From the NCBI GenBank assembly GCA_003343705.1, contig QAKR01000018.1:1-52500 (forward strand): DNA of 52,500 nucleotides, given 5' to 3'. Shown here piece by piece: positions 8,874 to 17,557 of the stretch (positions are counted from its first letter, which is position 1; every line of letters begins with the position of its first letter). The notes below the pieces were generated by a model, which was not told where the DNA came from, did no database searches, and saw nothing but the letters and a program-made list of their open reading frames with translations. The position numbers and the translations under genes are program-made. Source of the stretch: Clostridiales bacterium (lineage in GTDB: Bacteria; Bacillota; Clostridia; Oscillospirales; UBA644).

Positions 8874-9857
8874 ATGATAAGAATAGCAATAGTAGGTTAT
8901 GGTAATTTAGGCAGGGGAGTAGAAGCTGCAATAAATCAAAATCCCGATATGGATCTTTTTGCGGTATTTACACGCCGCGCCCCCGAAACATTGAAAATAA
9001 AAACTAAAGGTGTTAATGTTTATAAAATAGAGGATATTGCAGAAATGAAGGATAAAATTGATGTTGCTATCCTTTGCGGGGGAAGTGCAACGGATTTACC
9101 GACCCAAACACCACAGATAACAAAGCTTGTAAACACAGTTGATAGCTTTGACACTCATGCAAAAATTCCCGAGCATTTTGCTGCTGTTGATTCTGCTGCA
9201 AAAGAAGGAAACACCGTTTCTGTTATATCCGTAGGTTGGGATCCGGGACTGTTTTCTGTTAATCGAGTATATGCTTCGTCTGTATTGCCCTGTGGTAATA
9301 ATTATACTTTTTGGGGTAAAGGTGTAAGCCAAGGCCATTCAGACGCAATACGCCGTATAGACGGAGTTTTAGATGCAAAGCAATATACGATCCCGGTAAA
9401 AACAGCAATGGACGCTGTGCGCAATGGTGAAAATCCAGATCTTACAACTCGCCAAAAACACACACGTGAATGTTTTGTAGTCGCCGCTGAAGACGCTGAC
9501 AGAGAAAAAATCGAACGTGAAATTAAAGAGATGCCTAATTATTTTGCAGATTATGATACAACTGTGCATTTTATTTCAAAAGAAGCGCTTGACCGTGACC
9601 ATAGCGGAATTCCACATGGCGGGTTTGTTTTCCGCAGCGGTAAAACCGGATTTAATGGTGAAACAAGTCATATAATAGAATACTCATTAAAACTCGGCTC
9701 AAACCCTGAATTTACTTCAAGTGTTCTTCTAGCATACGCTCGTGCCGCATACCGTCTTTCACAAAAAGGCGAGTCTGGTGCAAAAACTGTTTTTGATATC
9801 GCCCCTGCAATGCTTAGCCCAATGAGTGGAGAAGAATTAAGAAAAGAAATGTTATAA
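8874..9857 (+). CDS. ddh: meso-Diaminopimelate D-dehydrogenase
   Basis: 327 aa cytoplasmic NADPH-dependent enzyme. It converts L-tetrahydrodipicolinate directly to meso-diaminopimelate, bypassing the acylated branches of the lysine/peptidoglycan pathway. The N-terminal Rossmann motif is VGYGNLGRGVE. The family pattern continues with CGGSATDLP, the DSFDTH segment, the SVGWDPGLFS substrate loop and FWGKGVSQGHSDAIRRIDGV. The length matches the family (about 320-330 aa). AAGGAG site with ATG at 8874. Monocistronic between two terminators and behind its own promoter/palindrome, separate from the riboswitch-controlled asd-dapA-dapB operon at 27-30 kb that supplies its substrate. Confidence 0.95.
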   Translation: MIRIAIVGYGNLGRGVEAAINQNPDMDLFAVFTRRAPETLKIKTKGVNVYKIEDIAEMKDKIDVAILCGGSATDLPTQTPQITKLVNTVDSFDTHAKIPEHFAAVDSAAKEGNTVSVISVGWDPGLFSVNRVYASSVLPCGNNYTFWGKGVSQGHSDAIRRIDGVLDAKQYTIPVKTAMDAVRNGENPDLTTRQKHTRECFVVAAEDADREKIEREIKEMPNYFADYDTTVHFISKEALDRDHSGIPHGGFVFRSGKTGFNGETSHIIEYSLKLGSNPEFTSSVLLAYARAAYRLSQKGESGAKTVFDIAPAMLSPMSGEELRKEML

Positions 9858-9866
9858 AAGATTAAA

Positions 9867-9897
9867 GCGGAGAGAATAATATTCTCTTCGTTTTTTT
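9867..9897 (+). terminator. Rho-independent terminator of ddh
   Basis: GCGGAGAGAAT and ATTCTCTTCG pair as an 8-10 bp stem (9867-9890) followed by seven T (9891-9897). Confidence 0.88.
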
Positions 9898-9938
9898 ATT
9901 TTATCATTAATAAATTATATATTTGTGCTAAAATATGC

Positions 9939-9967
9939 TTGACAAATAAAACTTAATCTGATATAAT
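9939..9967 (+). promoter_or_regulatory. Consensus promoter of the ABC exporter operon
   Basis: Perfect TTGACA (9939-9944), 17-base spacer, perfect TATAAT (9962-9967). Such a strong promoter next to an operator-like palindrome suggests control by repression. Confidence 0.92.
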
Positions 9968-9971
9968 ACAA

Positions 9972-9994
9972 CTGTACTATGTGAAATAGTACAG
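9972..9994 (+). promoter_or_regulatory. Candidate GntR (YtrA-type) operator
   Basis: CTGTACTAT (9972-9980) and ATAGTACAG (9986-9994) are perfect 9-base inverted arms with a 5-base spacer, placed directly over the expected transcription start. A GTAC-containing palindrome is in keeping with YtrA-subfamily GntR sites. The last gene of this operon encodes such a regulator (14869-15234), so autorepression is the simplest reading. Confidence 0.75.
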
Positions 9995-10012
9995 ATAATA
10001 GGGGGTGTATAT

Positions 10013-10912
10013 ATGATTTTAGCCGAAAAGCTTACCAAAAGCTTTGGTAAAAAAGAAGTACTTAAAAACTTGTGCTGTAGTATAGACAGCGGTTGTATTT
10101 ACGGCCTTGTTGGAGCTAACGGTGCAGGCAAATCCACGTTTTTAAGGCTTTTAACAGGCGTTTATAAACCAAATGAAGGAACTGTTGAAATAGATAATAG
10201 TAACGTTTTTGATAATGCAAAAGTAAAACAGAAATTCTGTTTTGTTGCAGATGAGCTTTATTTTCCTACAGGAGCAACAGTTAGAAGCATAGGTAAAATG
10301 TATAAAACATTTTATCCTACATTCAGCCAAAGCTATTTTAATGAGAAATGTGCTTTACTGAATCTTCCGCTAAACGGGAAGCTTACAACCTTTTCCAAAG
10401 GTATGAAAAGGCAGGTTTCAATGATAGGTGCTTTATCCACTATGTGTGAGTATCTGTTTTTTGATGAAACATTTGACGGGCTTGATCCTGTTGTGCGGAA
10501 TTTAATGAAAAGGCTTATTTGTGATGCAGTTGCCCAGAGAGGTGCGACGGTTGTTTTGACTTCACACAATCTACGTGAGCTTGAGGATATATGTGACCAC
10601 CTGGGTGTTCTTTTCAAAGGCGGTATTTTATTTGAGGGTGATGTGAACAATATTAAAACAGGTGTTTGTAAAGTGCAGGTAGCATTTACAGAACCTATTG
10701 AAAATCTTGACCTTTCCGGCCTTGAAATTATGAACAAAACAACTCAGGGAAGTGTCTCCACTCTTGTTGTCAAGGGAGATATTGAAACAACGACGGAATA
10801 TCTAAAGAAATTTTCTCCTGTGCTTTTAGAAGTTGTGGGCCTGACACTTGAAGAAGTGTTTATATATGAAATGGAGGTGCTGGGTTATGCGTTCCCCGAA
10901 CTCGGTATTTAA
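10013..10912 (+). CDS. ABC exporter ATP-binding protein (YtrB-like)
   Basis: 299 aa ATPase that would energise the two permeases encoded downstream. Walker A GANGAGKST is at residues 34-42, the signature is the degenerate SKGMKRQ typical of ABC-2 exporters of this group, Walker B is EYLFFDETFDGLDP, and the H-loop is LTSHNLRELED. A C-terminal extension of about 80 aa is family-typical. A GGGGGTG site precedes the ATG. The 3' end overlaps the start of the permease gene by 26 bases. Related GntR-controlled exporters in Firmicutes respond to cell-envelope stress or peptide antibiotics; the substrate here is unknown. Confidence 0.92.
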   Translation: MILAEKLTKSFGKKEVLKNLCCSIDSGCIYGLVGANGAGKSTFLRLLTGVYKPNEGTVEIDNSNVFDNAKVKQKFCFVADELYFPTGATVRSIGKMYKTFYPTFSQSYFNEKCALLNLPLNGKLTTFSKGMKRQVSMIGALSTMCEYLFFDETFDGLDPVVRNLMKRLICDAVAQRGATVVLTSHNLRELEDICDHLGVLFKGGILFEGDVNNIKTGVCKVQVAFTEPIENLDLSGLEIMNKTTQGSVSTLVVKGDIETTTEYLKKFSPVLLEVVGLTLEEVFIYEMEVLGYAFPELGI

Positions 10913-13241
10913 CGGAAAATATTTTACATATTCACTTTTACGTATTTTACCCTATGGTGCAATAATGGCAGCAATTTTATCACTTTTTGATGTTCTATTT
11001 TTCGGTGTTAATAAAGCTTTTTTCGGTGGTGCAGGGTTGAATGCCGATGCGTTAAGCGGGTGTGCGCCGTTTTTTCTGGTTATAATGCCTGTTTTAATTG
11101 CAATAGGGCTTTTTAATTTTTTACATAAACAGAAAAAATCAGACTTTTTTGGCTCTATGCCTATAAAACGAACATCTTTGTTTTTAACAAATATTGTTGT
11201 AGGAGTTGTTTTAATTGCATCGATACTACTTGTAAACCTTTTAACAATGTCTGTTATTGTTAAAACTGTTTATCCTGGTGCTGCAGCTGCTTTTCCCGCT
11301 TTTATATATTCATATTTTGCAATGCTTGCGGGTTGGCTTGCTGTTTTTAGTATAGCTTCTTTTTGTGCGACTTTAACCGGCGGTATAATTTCTCAGCTTG
11401 CACTTACAGCCCTTGTTTTATATTTGCCTACAGCTCTCGCGGTTATATTTCAATATCCTGTTTTAAATTTACTTTCCAACTCTTCCTATGCTTTAAACGG
11501 TTCTGTACATATAAATACTTTGACAGAAAACAGTTTGTTTTTCTTCCCGTCTTTTTACACAAGTTTTAATTCAAGTTCTTCTGCATTCGGGATGCTTTTT
11601 GGTGTAGGAGCTTCGCAAAGTACAAATATATATACTGAAATTTGGCGTATTGCGTATAACTTTTTACTGTTTATAGTATTTTCTGCAGTTGGTGCATTAT
11701 TTATGAAAAAACGCGCCTTTGAAACAGCTGAAAGACCCTTTGTTAAAGAAATTTTTACAGATATAGTTCTGGGCCTTATGTTTTTCCCATTTGCTTTTAT
11801 TGCCGTGGCAACAGCCTCGGATACAATTATTATTATAGGGCTTGTAATAATATTCTTCTTTATAGCATCACTTGTTTTACGTAAAGGGTTTCGCAAAATA
11901 TGGCGTGCTGCAATTTCCCTTACTATATGTATGATAGTAGCAGTTTCATCTTATTTTATACTTGATTTTATACGTATGTCATATGATAAAAACAATCCTT
12001 TTGAGAAGAATATAGTTTTTTCTGACATTTCCCAAGCAGAAATTTATATAGCTCCTCTTGATGTAGTCGGAAGCAAGTGTGTTCCTGTTAAAGTGAATGC
12101 TAAAACGCTTAATGATATTTTATCGGCATTTGATTCAAATGTAAATAATGAATATTACAATAATTATAATAATAACGGCATTAAAACATTGATAAAAACA
12201 TCTGACGGAAAATCATATACAGGTTATTTTGATATTAGCCAGTCAGGTTTAAATAAGTTGTATTCATATATTGAAAAAAATCCTGAAATTCTGGAAAAAC
12301 TTGAGTCGGTTGTACAAAAACCCTCTCTTTGCCTCAGCGTTACTTCCTCAAGTGGGAATATATCTCTGGAAAAGCCTTCTTCAGAAAAGGTTAATAATAT
12401 TCTTGCAGAGCGTCGAAAAATTTCGGTTTCCGAACGTTATTCAAGACTTGAAAAGTATTCTAATTTGGGAAATTACAGTCGTATATCCTCGATGTTCTAC
12501 AATGGTTATAACGGTGACGAAAATATGGAAGTTATAAATTATCGTTATTATAACGGAATGTATTTTTATGATTATTATTCTTTTGAAGATGTTGCTGTAA
12601 ACAAAGATGTAGTAGAAAAAATTGAGAAAGTGTCAAATAAATATAATATTGATTGGAAATCTTTATCGTCGGAAAGCCTATCTGCATCGTTTATCGGAGA
12701 TATGTTCCCCGGAGATTCAGAGCGATCTGAGATGTTTAAACTTGCAGTTTCAGGTGCTGTTTCATTATATGGTAATGAGATTTTTAACGATATTAAAAAA
12801 GCTGAAAATCGCTATACCGAGTTTAATGATCTTGTTTGCCTTAATATAAGGCTTGTAGGTAATAGCTATAACCAGGTCATAAAACCTATACGTCTGTTTG
12901 TTGATTACAGTGATTTTATTGAAAAATATGTTGATATAGTTCAGGAACAGTCATTAAATATGTTAAATAGCTATAATAATGATAAATATATGCACGATTT
13001 AGCTTTATATAAATCTGCTTATGATTACGAAACTGTTTTTATAACGGAAGTTGATGACTTTGTAAAGCTTATTTCAGAGAAACCGGAGCTAATTGTTTCA
13101 TATAAAAGCTCTAAAGAAGCTCTTGCAGATGGATATTATAGAATAATGTTAAATGAAGGTAATAACGGTGTTACTTTATTCATTAAAAATGATGCGCGTA
13201 TAAACGAATTAATTACTGAGTCCAAAACATATAAGGATTAG
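10887..13241 (+). CDS. ABC exporter permease with large extracytoplasmic domain
   Basis: 784 aa from the ATG at 10887, chosen because ATGGAGGTG lies just upstream; a longer frame from 10848 lacks a site. Hydrophobic segments fall near residues 14-35, 60-80, 97-130, 140-160, 170-195, 255-275 and 290-360. The cytoplasmic loop KKSDFFGSMPIKRTSLF (about 87-103) is the ABC-2 permease motif seen as HSLPVKR in related exporters. After about residue 360 come some 420 hydrophilic, Asn/Tyr-rich residues, probably outside the cell. It overlaps the ATPase gene by 26 bases, implying coupled translation. The next gene is a shorter paralogue. Confidence 0.85.
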   Translation: MRSPNSVFNGKYFTYSLLRILPYGAIMAAILSLFDVLFFGVNKAFFGGAGLNADALSGCAPFFLVIMPVLIAIGLFNFLHKQKKSDFFGSMPIKRTSLFLTNIVVGVVLIASILLVNLLTMSVIVKTVYPGAAAAFPAFIYSYFAMLAGWLAVFSIASFCATLTGGIISQLALTALVLYLPTALAVIFQYPVLNLLSNSSYALNGSVHINTLTENSLFFFPSFYTSFNSSSSAFGMLFGVGASQSTNIYTEIWRIAYNFLLFIVFSAVGALFMKKRAFETAERPFVKEIFTDIVLGLMFFPFAFIAVATASDTIIIIGLVIIFFFIASLVLRKGFRKIWRAAISLTICMIVAVSSYFILDFIRMSYDKNNPFEKNIVFSDISQAEIYIAPLDVVGSKCVPVKVNAKTLNDILSAFDSNVNNEYYNNYNNNGIKTLIKTSDGKSYTGYFDISQSGLNKLYSYIEKNPEILEKLESVVQKPSLCLSVTSSSGNISLEKPSSEKVNNILAERRKISVSERYSRLEKYSNLGNYSRISSMFYNGYNGDENMEVINYRYYNGMYFYDYYSFEDVAVNKDVVEKIEKVSNKYNIDWKSLSSESLSASFIGDMFPGDSERSEMFKLAVSGAVSLYGNEIFNDIKKAENRYTEFNDLVCLNIRLVGNSYNQVIKPIRLFVDYSDFIEKYVDIVQEQSLNMLNSYNNDKYMHDLALYKSAYDYETVFITEVDDFVKLISEKPELIVSYKSSKEALADGYYRIMLNEGNNGVTLFIKNDARINELITESKTYKD

Positions 13242-13253
13242 GATATACTGAAA

Positions 13254-14882
13254 ATGAAGAACAGAGAATTTAAAAAACTGTTTATATTCACAGGCTCGGC
13301 CGCGATATTAATTGCGGCCGTAAATGTGCTTGTGTATGTTTTTGTAAATAGATTAGACCCTACGGTTGGATTTAATGCAGAAGTGTTATCCGGAATAACA
13401 CGTTACCTAATGGTTATTTTACCTATTGGCCTCTCATTTATAACAGCAAAACATATTACTAATTTAAAAGAATATGTAAAAAGTTTTATTTGGGGTTCTT
13501 GTTCAATATTAACTATATTGTTAGTACACTTAATTTCTATGGTATTAATAGTTCAGCTTGCTTACCCTGATGCAATTACTGTACCTTTGGCATACGTATA
13601 TTCGTTTTTTTCTATGTTAGCTGGGTTTTTAACAGTTTATGCTGCGTCATTATTGGCAGCTGCTTTATTTGATAATGCTTTTAAACGTTTGTCAACGTTA
13701 ATATTAATTTTATTTTTACCTACGGCACTTTCACTTGTTTTCCAGTTTCCTATATATGAAACTCTTATTCAGAATTCGGTAGCGGGGAGCGGAATTGTCA
13801 GTATTAATGCTTCTGCTTCGGGAGGGCTTTTTACATTTCCGTCTTTTTATACTTTCAGCGGCACGAACTTATCTGTTTCTCAAATATTTTCAGGCCCTAC
13901 AGGCTTGACAAATATATGCAATATAGTGTATAATTACATATTGACGGTTTCATTCTTTTCGCTGGGGTTTTTTATTACTGTGAAAAAGATCAAACTTGAT
14001 AAATATGAACTATGTACAGATATAATATGCGTACTGATGTTTTTCCCTGTAATGTTCGTTTCAATGGTTGCCGCAGGAGAAAGTTTTATATCGGTAATAG
14101 CTGCAATAGTATTATATGTTCTTATCGTTTTTTTACTTAGGGGATCGTTTACTTTTGCTCTACGGAATGTAATGTCACTTGCTCTTTGTTCAGCTATAGC
14201 TTGTGGGACATATTTCGGTCTTTTAGCTTTAAAAAGGCATTCACAATCCTTTATTGAATATTCATATAATCAAATTGAAAGTCTTACGGCGTATGTCCCG
14301 TCACCTGATCTTATTTGTACCGAAAAGGGCTTGACTAAGCTTTATGAAGTTAAAATAACAGATAAAAATATAATTTCTTCTGTTCTTAAAACTGATAGAT
14401 ATCAAAGTGAATCCCAGCGTGGCAATATGCCATATGATGATTTAAAGATAGTTTTAAAAACATCTGACGGCGAAAGGTATGAAACTTTTTTTGATCTTAC
14501 AAATGATGCTGCGCAAGCTTTATATAGTTATATTGATACACAACCAGATGTTCTTGAACAGTTTGAACAGATTCGTAAAAAGCCTATAGTGGCTTCTTGT
14601 CTGAGAAACAACGATGGTGCTGTTTCTGTTTTCAATTCAGAGCAGGTAGACATTTCAGCTTTTAGAACAGAACAAAAATCTTTTGAGCGGCTTTTGCAAA
14701 CTGAAAAGCTGAAAAGTGAGATAGCCTCAAGTCTTGCACGTTATTACCTTGGATATGAACCATATGTGCAAAAGTCTTATGAAAACTCCGTTATTGCTGT
14801 TTACCGCTATTTTGATGGGAGTTATTACGTTGAATATAACGTGTACCCCGGAAAGGAGGCGGATTCAGATGTTCAGTATTGA
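13254..14882 (+). CDS. Second, shorter ABC exporter permease paralogue
   Basis: 542 aa, similar in order of features to the preceding permease: the N-terminal TM helix, the LVHLISMVLIVQLAYPDA segment, LILFLPTALSLVFQFPI, FTFPSFYTF and the extracytoplasmic start YVPSPDLI. The cytoplasmic DFFGSMPIKR motif of the first permease is replaced by LKEYVKSFIWG, so the ATPase contact may differ. It ends about 220 residues short of its paralogue. The last codons run into the ribosome binding site of the GntR gene and overlap it by 14 bases, so the C-terminal domain has been lost or never present. The upstream ribosome binding site is weak and translation is probably coupled. The two proteins may form a heterodimer. 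Confidence 0.78.
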   Translation: MKNREFKKLFIFTGSAAILIAAVNVLVYVFVNRLDPTVGFNAEVLSGITRYLMVILPIGLSFITAKHITNLKEYVKSFIWGSCSILTILLVHLISMVLIVQLAYPDAITVPLAYVYSFFSMLAGFLTVYAASLLAAALFDNAFKRLSTLILILFLPTALSLVFQFPIYETLIQNSVAGSGIVSINASASGGLFTFPSFYTFSGTNLSVSQIFSGPTGLTNICNIVYNYILTVSFFSLGFFITVKKIKLDKYELCTDIICVLMFFPVMFVSMVAAGESFISVIAAIVLYVLIVFLLRGSFTFALRNVMSLALCSAIACGTYFGLLALKRHSQSFIEYSYNQIESLTAYVPSPDLICTEKGLTKLYEVKITDKNIISSVLKTDRYQSESQRGNMPYDDLKIVLKTSDGERYETFFDLTNDAAQALYSYIDTQPDVLEQFEQIRKKPIVASCLRNNDGAVSVFNSEQVDISAFRTEQKSFERLLQTEKLKSEIASSLARYYLGYEPYVQKSYENSVIAVYRYFDGSYYVEYNVYPGKEADSDVQY

Positions 14883-15234
14883 CACCCAAAGTCGTATTCC
14901 AGTATGGGAACAGCTTGTAAAATCAGTTGAAAAATATATACGAATCGGTATATTATTACCAGGTGATAAACTCCCTTCTGTTCGAGAACTTACACAACAA
15001 ACAGGAATTAACCCAAACACAGTTCAAAAAGCAATGAATGATTTGTCTATGAGGGGAATAATAAATTCAGTTAGCGGCAGAGGCTCCTTTGTCAGCGACG
15101 ATGCAGGGTTGATTTTGCTTGAAAAGGCTGAGAAACGGCTTCCCGAACTTGCCGCACTGGTACAGGAACTTTCTGCTTCGGGAATAAGTTTTGAGAAAAT
15201 AGAAAAAACAGTGCGGGATTCTGTTAAAAAATAG
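14869..15234 (+). CDS. GntR-family transcriptional regulator, YtrA subfamily
   Basis: 121 aa. The N-terminal winged helix-turn-helix (IPVWEQLVKSVEKYIRIG, then LPSVRELTQQTGINPNTVQKAM, then RGSFV wing) is followed by only about 45 residues, the size of the YtrA subfamily, which lacks a large effector domain. A strong AAAGGAGG site (14852-14859) fixes the ATG at 14869; a longer frame starting upstream is not supported. Last gene of the exporter operon, overlapping the second permease by 14 bases. The perfect palindrome at 9972-9994 is the obvious target. Confidence 0.92.
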   Translation: MFSIDTQSRIPVWEQLVKSVEKYIRIGILLPGDKLPSVRELTQQTGINPNTVQKAMNDLSMRGIINSVSGRGSFVSDDAGLILLEKAEKRLPELAALVQELSASGISFEKIEKTVRDSVKK

Positions 15235-15267
15235 GGAAATAGTCTATATAAGAAATGGGATGAATTC

Positions 15268-16362
15268 TTGAAAACAAATAAATCTGTATTTAAAATTATA
15301 AATTATATAATCGTTGCACTTTCAGCGATAATACTTGTCGGAATTGTTTTATTTGTAGACGGTATTGACAGCTTTGTTAATGTTTTTAAAAACACGAATT
15401 TTGCTTGGCTATTATGTGGAGCGGTTTTAATGTTTGTATATTGGCTTTGCGAAGCCGGAGCCCTACATGTTGCTGTTTTAAGTGTTAACAAGCCGTTTAA
15501 TTTTGGGAAAACATTAAAAGCCACGATTTTGGGACAGTATTATAACTGCATAACACCTTCTGCTTCAGGTGGCCAGCCCATGCAAGCATACTATCTTTAT
15601 AATTCAGGGATGCCTGTCGGAGCTGCTTCATCTGCACTTTTAGTAAGATTTATTGTATTTCAATGTGCTTTAACTGTTTATTGTGCGGTTGTCTTGATCT
15701 TTCGTTATCCGTTTTTTGCTGCAAATATTTCCGGCTTCAGTGCACTTGTATTTGTAGGATTTGCAGTTAATTCTATAATAGTTTTATTTATGCTCGGTAT
15801 CTCTTTTGCTCCTAAAACCGTATTGAGGTTTTTCCGTTTTCTTGTTAAAGTTTTTGCAAAAATACGTTTAATAAAAAATAAAGACGAGATGCTTTTACGA
15901 GTAGAATATGAAGTTGATAAATTTTATTTAAGCTTAAAAACTATGCAGTGTAATATTTGGGCTTTCGTTAAAATGGTTTTATTTTCATTTTTGCAGATGA
16001 CAGTATATTTTCTTGTTCCTTTATTTGTTATATTCGCACTCGGAGTTACGGCTAATCCACTTTTAGTCATCTCCTGCAGTGCATGTGTTTTAATGATTTC
16101 TTCATTCGTTCCGTTGCCTGGAGCGGCTGGTGGTGCTGAAGGCAGCTTCCTTGTTTTTTTTGGACTTTTTAGCTTAGGAAACAAAATCTCCGCTGCAATT
16201 TTGCTTTGGCGAATATTAACATTTTATATGCCTATCCTTGTTGGTATATTTTTTGCTCAAAAAATAGGCGGTGCACGTGAAAGGGAAGAAAAGGTAAGGT
16301 TAGCGCAAATGCAGGAGGAATCTTTCCTAATTAACGAATCAAAGTCTAATAAAGATAATTAA
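15268..16362 (+). CDS. Flippase-like membrane protein (LPG synthase TM-region family), copy 1
   Basis: 364 aa integral membrane protein of the UPF0104/YbhN/AglD-like family (the transmembrane part of lysylphosphatidylglycerol synthases). About eight TM segments. The family signature VPLPGAAGGAEGSF lies near residues 284-297, and GQYYNCITPSASGGQPMQ near 89-106. There is no C-terminal aminoacyl-transferase domain, so lipid or isoprenoid-linked substrate translocation is more likely than lipid lysinylation. The start appears to be TTG: the nearest upstream ATG runs into a stop within four codons, and the paralogue at 16472 begins identically with TTG and M-K-T-x-K-S. Initiation signal is weak (AATGGGATG). 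A tandem paralogue follows. Confidence 0.85.
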   Translation: MKTNKSVFKIINYIIVALSAIILVGIVLFVDGIDSFVNVFKNTNFAWLLCGAVLMFVYWLCEAGALHVAVLSVNKPFNFGKTLKATILGQYYNCITPSASGGQPMQAYYLYNSGMPVGAASSALLVRFIVFQCALTVYCAVVLIFRYPFFAANISGFSALVFVGFAVNSIIVLFMLGISFAPKTVLRFFRFLVKVFAKIRLIKNKDEMLLRVEYEVDKFYLSLKTMQCNIWAFVKMVLFSFLQMTVYFLVPLFVIFALGVTANPLLVISCSACVLMISSFVPLPGAAGGAEGSFLVFFGLFSLGNKISAAILLWRILTFYMPILVGIFFAQKIGGAREREEKVRLAQMQEESFLINESKSNKDN

Positions 16363-16365
16363 TAG

Positions 16366-16401
16366 CTACCGAATAAACCGGATTTTTAGTTTGTTCGGTA
16401 G
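16366..16401 (+). terminator. Stable intergenic hairpin between the flippase paralogues
   Basis: CTACCGAATAAAC (16366-16378) pairs with GTTTGTTCGGTAG (16389-16401), 13 bp with one wobble and a 10-base loop. No U tract follows on either strand, so it may be an mRNA processing or stability element rather than a full terminator. Confidence 0.45.
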
Positions 16402-16471
16402 TATCATAAATAAAAATTTATATATTTTAATTATATGCTAAAATATTGTACATAAGAGAAGGTTTTGATTT

Positions 16472-17557
16472 TTGAAAACGAAAAAATCAATAATTAATAT
16501 TATTAATTATTTTATAATCGCATTATCTGCAGTGATACTGATAAGTTTTGTTTTGTTTGATTGTGGTATAAGCGGATTTGTCAGCGTTTTTCAAAATATT
16601 AATTTCCCATGGGTCGTATGCGGAATTTTACTTATGCTCTTATTTTGGGGCTTGGAGGCAAGCTCTTTACACGTTGCTGTTCTGAGTGTACATAAGCCGT
16701 TTCGATTTCGCAATACATTTAAAACAACAATTTTAGGCCAGTATTATAACAGTATAACACCGCCTATTGTAGGTGGTCAGCCTATGCAGGCTTATTATTT
16801 ATATAATTCCGGGGTTCCTGTAGGTGCGGCATCTTCAGCACTTCTTGTTCACTTTCTTGTGTATCAATGTTCTTTAACTTTATATTCTACTGTAGTTATT
16901 ATTTTACGCTATTCGTTTTTTGCTGAAAAAATCCCTGGTTTTAGTGCTCTTATCTTTGTTGGTTTTGCTGTTAATGCAGCCTTGGTTTTACTTATACTCG
17001 GTGTTGCTTTTACTCCGAAGCTTGTTTTAAAGTTTTTTAGACTTATCATAGGCGCCCTTACAAAAATACGGTTAATAAAAGACAAAGAGAAAGCACTTCT
17101 ACGCGTGGAATTTGAGATTGATAAATTCTACCAGAGTTTAAAGGCGATGAAATACGATGTTAAGTCATTAATTAAAATGGTTTTACTTTCGCTTTTGCAG
17201 ATGACTGTTTATTTCATGGTTCCGTATTGTGTTCTGGCAGCGTTCGGTGTGTATGCAAATCCACTTGTCCTTATTCCGTGCAGTCTTTGTGTTTTGCTTA
17301 TTTCATCTTTCGTTCCGTTGCCGGGAGCTGCAGGCGGAGCTGAAGGTAGTTTCCTTCTTTTTTTCGGGTTGTTTGGTTTAGATAATAAAATGTCGGCTGC
17401 TATACTCCTTTGGCGAATATTGACACTTTATATGCCTATAATTATTGGGATATTTTTTGCCCAACGAATAGGCGGAGCACGTGAGAGAGAAGAAAAAGCA
17501 AAATTAATAAATAAAGCAAAAATTATTGAGGAGATTGAAACGCATAATGATAATTGA
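16472..17557 (+). CDS. Flippase-like membrane protein (LPG synthase TM-region family), copy 2
   Basis: 361 aa, closely related to copy 1 along its whole length: the N-terminal IINYFIIALSAVIL, GQYYNSITPPIVGGQPMQ, the SFVPLPGAAGGAEGSF motif, and a RIGGAREREEK tail. It also uses a TTG start (16472), here with AGAAGG about 10 bases upstream. The pair arose by tandem duplication. The 3' end overlaps the amidohydrolase start by 11 bases. Two copies may have different lipid substrates or act as a pair; the sequence does not show which. Confidence 0.85.
   Translation: MKTKKSIINIINYFIIALSAVILISFVLFDCGISGFVSVFQNINFPWVVCGILLMLLFWGLEASSLHVAVLSVHKPFRFRNTFKTTILGQYYNSITPPIVGGQPMQAYYLYNSGVPVGAASSALLVHFLVYQCSLTLYSTVVIILRYSFFAEKIPGFSALIFVGFAVNAALVLLILGVAFTPKLVLKFFRLIIGALTKIRLIKDKEKALLRVEFEIDKFYQSLKAMKYDVKSLIKMVLLSLLQMTVYFMVPYCVLAAFGVYANPLVLIPCSLCVLLISSFVPLPGAAGGAEGSFLLFFGLFGLDNKMSAAILLWRILTLYMPIIIGIFFAQRIGGAREREEKAKLINKAKIIEEIETHNDN

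Noticed and set aside
10333..10737. Open frame antisense to the ABC ATPase
   Set aside because: Entirely inside the conserved ATPase gene, no start signal or recognisable domain.
13254..14882. Second permease as a broken fragment (pseudogene)
   Set aside because: It aligns with its paralogue from the N-terminus through the start of the external domain without internal stops, and gene overlap with gntR is tidy.
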